Below the pieces are notes generated by a model. It was not told the DNA's origin. It made no database searches and saw only the letters and a program-made list of their open reading frames with translations. From positions 1 through 20,744 of the forward strand of contig JAYMTA010001285.1 of assembly GCA_036897625.1 (NCBI GenBank): a DNA stretch of 20,744 bases, given 5' to 3'. Shown here one piece after another: positions 16,801 to 20,744 of the stretch; positions within the stretch are counted from its first letter, which is position 1; each line of letters opens with the position of its first letter. The translations under genes and the position numbers were made by a program. This stretch comes from Pelargonium cotyledonis. Taxonomy: Eukaryota; Streptophyta; Magnoliopsida; Geraniales; Geraniaceae.

Positions 16801-19779
16801 AAGCACTAGACAAGGCAAAGTGATAAATATTATTTGCATGTTAGTGCTTTATAATTAAAACCTCACAAGGATCATAGTGATTATGTATTCCTGCTAAATC
16901 ATTTGAATGCTGGGAAACCTGTGGAAGGATCTAAAGTATTAATGTCCTGTCAGAGCAGTTAATAATTGTTATTTCTTTCTATGCTGCCCCATACAATACA
17001 TGGCTGATATGAAATGTATTAAGTGCAGTTTGGTAAGGATAGAGCTACTGCAACATATGGAGTGTTACCTGCTGCAAATGTCCCTCCACCATATGCTCTT
17101 GCATCAATATCTGCCTTGCAGTTTGATCATTGTGGACACAGATTTGCTACTGCTGCATTAGATGGAACGGTGTGCACATGGCAGCTAGAGGTGGGCGGAA
17201 GGAGTAATATCCGCCCAACAGAATCATCTCTCTGCTTTAACAGCCATGCTTCGTATGTACATCTATCATATAAACTTTGAATAACTATAATCATTGTCTC
17301 ATTTGGTCTTTGTGATATTGTTACAGAGATGTTGCTTATATTACTTCTAGTGGATCAATTATTGCTGCTTCTGGGTATAGTTCCAATGGCGTTAATGTGG
17401 TTATATGGGATACTTTGGCTCCACCTTCTACCTCTCGAGCTTCCATTATTTGTCATGAAGGTTTTCTTCTTCAAAATCTTAACCTTATAGTTAAAACTGG
17501 ATGCCTGTTTCTATATATGATCTTATTTTATGAAGTGCAAAAGGGAAAACATAGAGACATTGTCTGCACTATTGGCTTAAGTGGCCTGTGGGATGGTAGC
17601 ATCTAGTTCATATCCAAACATGTTAAAGGGAAAAGGACAAAGGGAACAGGGTGATTTTCTTGATGCTAATATGATTTGTAGTGGTTCCAAACATATATTT
17701 GTTACTCCTTCCGTCCCAAAATAAGTATCTAGTGTTACTAGCATTTTTGTCCCAAAAGAAGTGTTTGTTTCCTTTTTAGGAAATTAATTATGTCGGAATT
17801 ATCAATAGTGTCCCTATCATAATTTAGTTAGTATCCATCAAGTTTGTTACAATATATGTGCATGGGAATAGAAAATGAAAGATACAACAAACTAATGAAA
17901 ATTAAGGAAAAGTTAGTTTGAAATGTAGGAGTTTAAGTGTTTAATTCTAAAATATTATACAGTAAACTTGAAGTGAAGTAACTTGAATAAACTGCAAATG
18001 TCTTGTTCCATATGACTTCTGCTGTAGTTTGCAAAACTATGACATTTGTGGTTACCACATCATAACTGTTAGAGAATAAACCTGTATCAATTATAATTAA
18101 TATAGATTCTCAAGTATATTAATATTCATGATCTCCTTTATAATAATCTTTTCGTCATTCACTTTCCTTAGCTATCACTGACAGTCAGACTATATGTACT
18201 CATATTAAGATCAGTATATATTCTTTTATAGTTTAGCCCGGTATTACAGTGTTGGTGACTTAAAGGTCACAAGTTCGAGTCATGTTGCCGCCGCCCCAAT
18301 TAAATTTCAGCATAAGGCAAGAAGAAGACATGTGCATGGGTATTTGGGTTCACGTGCAAAGCGATTATGGGCAGGCACGTGAGGGTGCATTTAGAATAGA
18401 AAAATTAAATTGAGACTTCAACTATCAAGTTAACATTTTAGTTGAGTTGGTTCTTTACATGGTATCAGAGTCTCTTCATATTTTGTTTTGAGAGTCGGTT
18501 AAAGTTTCCGTTATTTCGTCAGCAACCTTGGGTTGCTTGCCCGACCAACTTCTCTCTTCTTCATGATAAAATTCTCTCTTCGTGCCTCGGATTTCACCCA
18601 CTTCAACACTCCCTCATGTCCGAGCCTCGGGGGCCATAAACTGATCCAAACCTGTATCAAAACCAGACCTGATACTATGTAAACTTTTAAAATTGGGTTA
18701 CACATAATGGATTGGGTTTCCGCTATTAAAAGGTCAACTTTATTAGTAGGGTTTCATTTGCACAATTATACGTAGATTGTTTCTTTCATATTTATCTAAC
18801 GTGGGATTTATCTCTTTTTTCACATATTTATCTTATGTAGTACTTATTTCACTCACTTCAACAATAACCATCCTCATTTCTTTGCTCTTTTGTTGTTCAA
18901 TATTTTGAAAATGCATTTCTTGCACATTGATATTGCATTTATCATTTTGGCGGTTATTAGTTAGGTAATTTGTAAATTACAATTGCAAAACTTACCCTTA
19001 TGATATGGTTATGACCGTTTGTTATCGTTTGTGAAGGTGGTGCACGCTCTCTTTCTGTGTTCAATAATGACATAGGAAGTGGTTCTGTTTCTCCTCTTAT
19101 TTTGACTGGTGGTAAAGGTGGTGACGTTGGACTTCACGACTTCCGGTACATAGCTACAGGAAGGACTAAAAGACACAAGTACTCTGGCAATGGTGAACAA
19201 GGCAACAATTTGTCTTCATCCACTGACCTGCAGACTGGGACTGCTAACAGACCAGGGGATCAGAATCCAAATGGTATGCTTTGGTATATACCAAAGGCAC
19301 ACTCAGGTACACTAATGTTAGCTTTTTGATACATTGATGACTTATAAGATTGATTACTTTTCTAATGTTAATAACAACTCAACTGTGAAGGGAGTGTCAC
19401 CAAGATATCTACAATCCCAAATACCAGCCTGTTCTTAACTGGAAGCAAAGATGGAGATGTCAAACTTTGGGATGCCAAAAAAGCTAAATTAGTATATCAT
19501 TGGCCGAAACTGCATGAGAGACACACATTTCTGCAACCAAGTTCTCGGGGCTTTGGTGGAGTTGTTCGGGTACATTTTTGAATCAGTTTCAAACTACAAC
19601 TTAATATAGTGAAATAGAATTAGGTTTTGTTGGAAGCAGAAGTTTATTTAAACTATGGCACTGAAGCATATCACATTCCATTGTCACAGGCTGCTGTTAC
19701 AGATATTCAAGTTCTTTCACATGGCTTTCTTACGTGTGGCGGGGATGGCTATGTAAAGCTGATTCAGCTCAAAGATTAG
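1717..19779 (+). CDS. Rav1/DmX-like (rabconnectin-3 type) WD40 protein, 16 coding exons
   Basis: The spliced frame (exons listed in the summary) encodes 2554 residues, close to what I recall for plant members of this family. Seen: WD-type motifs near residues 145-168, 275-281, 486-518, 745-755, 775-800 and 831-850; a central block (about 1190-1415) with RFWVAVRFQQLYF and DCALLYIALKRIQVLAGLFK, typical of Rav1p_C; and a C-terminal WD40 set from about 2230 to 2554 ending CGGDGYVKLIQLKD. Every border is GT..AG and codon phase is kept across all 15 introns, so the gene looks intact. Known of the family: yeast Rav1 and animal DMXL1/2 bind V-ATPase V1 parts and promote V1-Vo reassembly at endosomal and vacuolar membranes. 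Inferred: a similar V-ATPase assembly or trafficking role here. The protein shows no signal peptide or membrane segment, so it is probably cytosolic and peripheral. The start at 1717 is chosen for its TATA spacing, A-rich AAGAAAATGCC context and the family-like N-terminus that follows. The exact border could be off by a few bases at weak acceptors. Confidence 0.94.
2102..2743 (+). other. Intron 1 (642 bp)
   Basis: A phase-1 GT..AG intron, T-rich, with no recognisable repeat or gene. The open frame that appears to extend exon 2 upstream begins inside it with GTG and is not a start. Confidence 0.85.
2744..5476 (+). CDS. Exon 2: main N-terminal WD40 region
   Basis: The largest exon, 2733 nt, residues 129-1039. 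The acceptor is ATATCCAG|GTTCTT, and the joined GGT codon restores the frame. WD-like units end in GGMEVVLW, DGTVRLW, GLVFFW, DGSLKLW, TLCIW and ELRIY; the repeats are diverged and separated by long loops, as in Rav1/DmX proteins. The 3' part (from about residue 940) turns into a helical region with DHLCSSLFAARTLLKYCLD, probably the start of the central domain. The donor TTCAG|GTACTA is 14 nt before an in-frame stop. Confidence 0.95.
6032..6202 (+). repeat. Tandem duplication unit 1 in intron 2
   Basis: It begins GGTTGGTTGGTAACTGTAG and runs to CCATCCACTTTG. It is repeated at 6249-6420 in the same orientation with only scattered substitutions and small indels, at a period of about 217 bp. A 46-bp segment after it is not repeated. 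Confidence 0.88.
6249..6420 (+). repeat. Tandem duplication unit 2 in intron 2
   Basis: The second copy, from GGTTGGTTGGTCACTGTAG to CCATCCACTTTG. Shared internal words include TTTGTTAATTTCCTTAACTT and GCTGATCTTTTCTTCCATAC. High similarity implies a fairly recent duplication; no mobile-element ends are visible. Confidence 0.88.
7158..7617 (+). CDS. Exon 3: start of the Rav1p_C-type region
   Basis: Residues 1040-1192, entered in phase 1 and left in phase 2. It begins with the conserved GNWKRAYIAVRHLVEFL helix, followed by a serine-rich low-complexity loop (roughly residues 1060-1160) and then MEKMQVLAIIDLLGEVSD. The acceptor TGTTTAG|GCAATT and donor CAAAG|GTACTT are both canonical. The serine-rich loop is likely disordered and poorly conserved. 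Confidence 0.93.
7618..8370 (+). other. Intron 3 (753 bp)
   Basis: A phase-2 GT..AG intron; nothing recognisable inside. The open frame before exon 4 is intronic read-through. Confidence 0.85.
8371..8599 (+). CDS. Exon 4: conserved core of the Rav1p_C-type region
   Basis: Residues 1193-1269. It carries RFWVAVRFQQLYFVRRFG, then VEELVVDSGMIGWACQSDCQ and PSWQEMRTLGIGFW, the best conserved stretch of the family. The acceptor TTTCAAG|GTTTTG completes the split arginine codon. The donor GCAAAG|GTAGAC lies only 13 nt before a (TC)n tract at the start of intron 4. Confidence 0.95.
8600..9358 (+). other. Intron 4 (759 bp)
   Basis: A phase-0 GT..AG intron beginning with a (TC)n microsatellite 13 nt after the donor. 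The remainder is AT-rich with no recognised element. Confidence 0.85.
8613..8643 (+). repeat. (TC)n microsatellite, about 15 units
   Basis: An uninterrupted TC dinucleotide run directly after the exon 4 donor region. It is likely length-polymorphic. It ends CTAACAG, which mimics a 3' splice site. Confidence 0.95.
9359..9523 (+). CDS. Exon 5: Rav1p_C-type region
   Basis: 55 codons, residues 1270-1324, phase 0 at both ends. It encodes MEKLARSQFLKKRDPKDCAL, then LYIALKRIQVLAGLFKLSKD, a hallmark of Rav1/DmX proteins. The first codon is ATG by chance and is not an initiation site. The donor is TTTCAG|GTATTA. Confidence 0.94.
9524..10440 (+). other. Intron 5 (917 bp) with small local repeats
   Basis: A phase-0 GT..AG intron. 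It holds an imperfect direct repeat of about 55 bp, with units containing GCATATTGACCCCTAAATCA (near 9912) and GTATATTGACTCCTAGATC (near 9974), then a short (GA)n run near 9997-10014 and a C-rich run near 10328. A 127-codon minus-strand open frame spans these repeats and is not credible as a gene. Confidence 0.75.
10441..10713 (+). CDS. Exon 6: end of the Rav1p_C core
   Basis: 91 codons, residues 1325-1415, phase 0 at both ends. It contains KAAALKNAYVLMGRHQLELA and AIAFFLLGGDTSSAITVCAK, helical repeats resembling those of the family's clathrin-/TPR-like alpha-solenoid. The acceptor CTTTACAG|GAGGAG is strong. The donor ATGGAG|GTGCGT leads into the very short, poly-T-containing intron 6. Confidence 0.94.
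10784..10819 (+). repeat. Poly-T run of 36 in intron 6
   Basis: An unbroken T homopolymer inside the 136-bp intron 6, ending 30 nt before the acceptor of exon 7. It may serve as, or disturb, the polypyrimidine tract. It could also be the reverse-strand tail of a retroposed A-rich sequence, though no body is visible. Confidence 0.95.
10850..11095 (+). CDS. Exon 7: helical middle region
   Basis: 82 codons, residues 1416-1497, phase 0 at both ends. It starts WELGNYSQSFVSML after acceptor GATATGCAG|TGG and ends LNRRGLP before donor GTAAGT. Probably the last helices of the central solenoid. Intron 7 behind it is the transposon-filled one. Confidence 0.9.
12100..12323 (+). pseudogene. Broken copy of part of exon 9 inside the intron 7 LINE
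   Basis: Bases 12100-12132 match exon 9 at about 14358-14391 (shared GAATATGTGCGC, AAAATAATATCA). Bases 12217-12323 match about 14408-14515 (shared AAATAGATTTGT, ACTAGTTTTAA, ATAAGCCTTC, ATAGAGGGATC, GGAAGAGCA, TTCTAACC). It has the same orientation as the gene. The copy has an in-frame TAG where exon 9 has the TGG of SEGWSE, plus indels, and an 82-nt SINE-like piece replaces about 13-16 nt of the parent. It lies where the LINE's EN-RT linker should be. Confidence 0.9.
12134..12215 (+). mobile_element. SINE-like fragment within the exon 9 copy
   Basis: About 82 nt with a tRNA B-box-like GGTACGAGTCTC at 12164-12175 and an A-rich 3' end, AAAGAAAAAAGAAAAAAGG. This is the layout of the 3' half of a tRNA-derived SINE. 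No clear A box or target duplication remains. The exon 9 parent lacks this segment, so it arrived after, or together with, the copy. Confidence 0.5.
12759..13151 (+). CDS. Exon 8: middle region
   Basis: 131 codons, residues 1498-1628, phase 0 at both ends. It begins LESLECHASSLSIIGG after acceptor TTGTTAG|CTTGAA, contains WLFADVAMHLESHAKLDLAL, and ends FPASVISS before GTAAGT. The first 51 codons lie upstream of the first internal ATG and are recognised only by frame and by the family-like sequence. Confidence 0.9.
13249..14688 (+). CDS. Exon 9: long helical middle region
   Basis: 480 codons, residues 1629-2108, phase 0 at both ends. It is a mostly helical segment with PLYPLLCNLLLKVTEEVSSL near its start, ERWQIIGVCLWQHMSNFMEH in the middle and DLSVTELLWNMCADPKIISE near its end, followed by a polar tail. 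The donor GGAG|GTTACA is placed by family knowledge, because the next residues of the family continue in exon 10; the open frame itself runs on to 14763. Bases 14358-14515 are the source of the broken copy in intron 7. Confidence 0.92.
14689..15408 (+). other. Intron 9 (720 bp) with a GAGC-rich repeat
   Basis: A phase-0 GT..AG intron. About 14769-14895 is rich in GAGC/GCTC words (GAGCTGAGCC, CTTGAGCC, AACGAGCCAAACTC), a pattern common in short plant DNA-transposon-like repeats; assignment is tentative. The part near 15065-15350 has GGAAGTTGTTTTC and related words in both orientations, suggesting another decayed short element. No gene is seen. Confidence 0.55.
15409..15465 (+). CDS. Exon 10: 57-nt microexon
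   Basis: 19 codons, AICINSIDQRQAALASNRK (residues 2109-2127), phase 0 at both ends. The acceptor is TTGAGCAG|GCTATA and the donor CGTAAG|GTTAGC. It matches the conserved linker just before the C-terminal propeller. Skipping this exon would keep the frame. Confidence 0.9.
15466..15916 (+). other. Intron 10 (451 bp)
   Basis: A phase-0 GT..AG intron with T-rich sequence. I see nothing else in it. Confidence 0.85.
15917..16303 (+). CDS. Exon 11: entry to C-terminal WD40 propeller, Gly-rich loop
   Basis: 129 codons, residues 2128-2256. It starts GIVFFNWEDGMPFRDQSDYI, the conserved first strand of the C-terminal propeller. It then has a glycine-rich loop (about residues 2171-2213, repeated GLG/GMG turns), an acidic patch EEFEDFSDPAP, and the WD unit ending THIYLWE. 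Donor GGGAG|GTATGA. Confidence 0.94.
16304..17028 (+). other. Intron 11 (725 bp)
   Basis: A phase-0 GT..AG intron. It holds the minus-strand SINE-like tRNA box pair at 16680-16740; the rest shows nothing recognisable. Confidence 0.85.
16680..16740 (-). mobile_element. tRNA-derived SINE-like head, minus strand
   Basis: On the minus strand an A-box-like AGGTCAAGCAGTTTAAG (plus 16719-16735) is followed about 30 nt later by a B-box-like GTTCAAGCC (plus 16684-16692). That is tRNA-like spacing. Intervening GACGCTTGGATCCATTGAGG also resembles plant SINE heads. No intact cloverleaf, tail or target duplication was identified, so it is not a tRNA gene. Confidence 0.5.
17029..17252 (+). CDS. Exon 12: C-terminal WD40 repeat
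   Basis: Residues 2257-2330 plus two bases of a serine codon (phase 2). It contains ISALQFDHCGHRFATAALDG, a well-formed WD repeat with the DGTVCTW strand near residue 2301. Acceptor AGTGCAG|TTTGGT, donor GCTTC|GTATGT. Confidence 0.93.
17327..17460 (+). CDS. Exon 13: C-terminal WD40 repeat
   Basis: It completes the serine codon, then runs DVAYITSSGSIIAASGYSS and GVNVVIWDTL (about residues 2331-2375), ending one base into a glycine codon. The acceptor TTACAG|AGATG lies behind a 74-nt intron. The donor GAAG|GTTTTC opens the 1.6-kb intron 13. Confidence 0.92.
17702..17790 (+). mobile_element. Stowaway-like (Tc1/mariner MITE) end
   Basis: TACTCCTTCCGTCCCAAAAT matches the typical Stowaway terminus (CTCCCTCCGTCCC with a flanking TA), and a second, related TTTTTGTCCCAAAAGAAGTG follows about 42 bp on. 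I could not find the inverted partner end in the next 400 bp, so this looks like a one-ended remnant. Confidence 0.55.
18230..18480 (+). mobile_element. Degenerate retroelement remnant (tRNA-like boxes, PBS-like site)
   Basis: A-box-like TTTAGCCCGGTA at about 18232 and B-box-like AAGTTCGAGTC at 18271-18281 suggest a tRNA-derived SINE head. Further on, TACATGGTATCAGAGTC at about 18457 matches the primer-binding site for initiator tRNA-Met used by many plant LTR/TRIM elements (TGGTATCAGAGC), with CA just before it as at an LTR end. There are no coding parts. The pieces may belong to one non-autonomous element or two. Confidence 0.5.
19037..19306 (+). CDS. Exon 14: C-terminal WD40 repeat
   Basis: About residues 2376-2465. 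GGARSLSVFNNDIGSG is followed by LTGGKGGDVGLHDFRYIATG, a recognisable blade of the propeller, and then a polar loop. The acceptor TTTGTGAAG|GTGG has a weak pyrimidine tract, but the frame and family sequence both require it. Donor CTCAG|GTACAC. Confidence 0.92.
19391..19569 (+). CDS. Exon 15: C-terminal WD40 repeat
   Basis: It completes a glycine codon and encodes GSVTKISTIPNTSLFLTGSK, then DGDVKLWDAKKAKLVYHWP, a canonical WD repeat with the WD dipeptide intact (about residues 2466-2525). The acceptor ACTGTGAAG|GGAG again has a weak pyrimidine tract. Donor TTCGG|GTACAT, phase 0. Confidence 0.93.
19690..19779 (+). CDS. Exon 16: last WD40 strands and stop
   Basis: Residues 2526-2554 and TAG. 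AAVTDIQVLSHGFLTCGGDG leads to YVKLIQLKD, the terminal strands that close the propeller, as in family members. Acceptor GTCACAG|GCTGCT. The 90-nt exon is too short to stand out as an open frame. Confidence 0.93.
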   Translation, partial: AAVTDIQVLSHGFLTCGGDGYVKLIQLKD

Positions 19780-20310
19780 GTACTAGTGGCATTAAGATTT
19801 GAAGCCAACTCTTACTGAAGCCCACAGGAAACTTTGAATCCTCTCCAGACGCAATGATCAACTCTGCAAAACCAGTGCCCTTGCTTACACTTCCTACTCT
19901 TTAGCTCCTCATTCATCGCCAAGGTTACGTGCATCTTGCACTAGACTATCTGTTTCTCGAGGGGTTGTTAAAGGGTAGGGTAGGGAAATTTTGAAATTCT
20001 GTTTCTTGTCCACCCTTTTTACCTGTCAAGAGTTTTGCCAACAAAAAGCTAAGTCGTGCTTTCCTGATTTACCCATATATATATCGAAGTCCCCTGGTAG
20101 AGCTTCATGAGTTTCTCATATATTATCGGAATACGTCACAACAAAAGCTTTAGTTATCTTTCGGTGGAGGCTCGCACCGGTGAATCTGCCAACCTTTGTA
20201 TACTTGTTCATAATTTCCAGTTTTATTCTACGCGCAAGTATAGAAAAAAATAAAGGCTTGTTTCAAATCAGACAGATGTGTGAACTAAGTTGGGAGATGT
20301 GTACATCTTG
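19780..20310 (+). other. 3' UTR and likely polyadenylation region
   Basis: Non-coding sequence after the TAG. AATAAA lies at 20249-20254, followed by TTGTTTCAAATC and a T/G-rich stretch, which is a plausible poly(A) site around 20270-20310. That would make a 3' UTR of about 500 nt. The cleavage site is inferred only. Confidence 0.5.
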
Positions 20311-20744
20311 TAACCAATGATTCTGTTTGGGCCCGATTTTGACAGCACAATTCGACATGGCCCAATTTGGTCATCTTCGGCCGGGTGTGGTTGCGGCTCA
20401 TTGTTCATATGAACCGACTTACGGACCCGCAATTCTGTTCACGGTCCATGTTTCACATGTGACTACATTGATTGTATTTAAAAGTTTTCTGATACGGTGT
20501 CGTTTCCAAGTGTTAGGGTTGTTGACGTTGCATTCGGGTCAAAGTTTTAGTTGGTGTTCTGAGTTGAGTTCTTGGTCCAGTGTCAAGGATCCGTCACATG
20601 CACAGGAAAACATACACACATATATACAAATCAATCCAAAATGATATCAATTATTTGTGTTCGAATTTTCGTACGAAAACATTGAAATTGATTTTCAGTT
20701 TGTGCACTTTAAATTAAACAAATTAGTTGGGAAGGAAATGTAAA
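20311..20744. other. Downstream flank, nothing recognised
   Basis: A 105-codon plus-strand open frame at 20327-20644 has no family resemblance and begins in what may still be 3' UTR or terminator. I see no gene, RNA or repeat here. Confidence 0.5.

Larger units (their letters stand above)
17461..19036 (+). other. Intron 13 (1576 bp), transposon-rich
   Basis: A phase-1 GT..AG intron. It contains a Stowaway-like end and a retroelement remnant (listed separately). The rest is AT-rich with no gene. Its acceptor has a poor pyrimidine tract. Confidence 0.85.

Noticed and set aside
18442-18705. Overlapping short open frames on both strands in intron 13
   Set aside because: They lie behind a PBS-like site but show no gag, protease or RT motif.
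20327-20644. 105-codon open frame downstream of the gene
   Set aside because: No family resemblance; probably flank or 3' UTR sequence.
1-20744. CRISPR arrays, bacterial operons or an organellar origin
   Set aside because: There are no regularly spaced repeats, and the spliceosomal introns throughout mark nuclear plant DNA.

Overview
This window is nuclear DNA of a flowering plant, most likely a eudicot. The evidence is AT-rich introns with GT..AG borders, intron-resident plant transposon debris, and one long multi-exon gene whose protein is recognisable as the plant Rav1/DmX/rabconnectin-3 (DMXL) WD40 protein. I cannot name the genus.

Layout. Positions 1-1660 are intergenic and rich in repeats: a diverged half element (about 240-545) and a complete 717-bp foldback (inverted-repeat) element at 669-1385 that carries four CACGTG cores. 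A TATA-like stretch at 1664-1672 precedes the start codon at 1717. One plus-strand gene then fills almost the whole window, to the TAG at 19777-19779. Downstream is a 3' UTR with an AATAAA at 20249, then about 450 bp with nothing recognisable.

The gene. I resolved 16 coding exons by reading frame and splice borders: 1717-2101, 2744-5476, 7158-7617, 8371-8599, 9359-9523, 10441-10713, 10850-11095, 12759-13151, 13249-14688, 15409-15465, 15917-16303, 17029-17252, 17327-17460, 19037-19306, 19391-19569 and 19690-19779. They sum to 7665 nt, an uninterrupted frame of 2554 codons plus stop. The protein has an N-terminal group of WD40 repeats, a central Rav1p_C-type region, a long helical middle and a C-terminal WD40 propeller. 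In yeast and animals this family helps assemble the V1 and Vo parts of the vacuolar H+-ATPase (RAVE complex / rabconnectin-3). The same role in plants is inference.

The introns hold the most unusual material. Intron 7 contains a decayed minus-strand L1-type LINE. The segment between its endonuclease and reverse transcriptase regions is replaced by a broken copy of part of this gene's own exon 9, which is itself interrupted by a SINE-like piece. Intron 2 has a tandem duplication of about 217 bp. Intron 13 collects a Stowaway-like end and a tRNA-like/PBS-bearing retroelement remnant, and intron 11 has a minus-strand SINE-like tRNA box pair. I see no CRISPR array, operon, rRNA or intact tRNA gene, and no clearly new biological system. 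The exon-9 fragment inside the LINE is the best lead.
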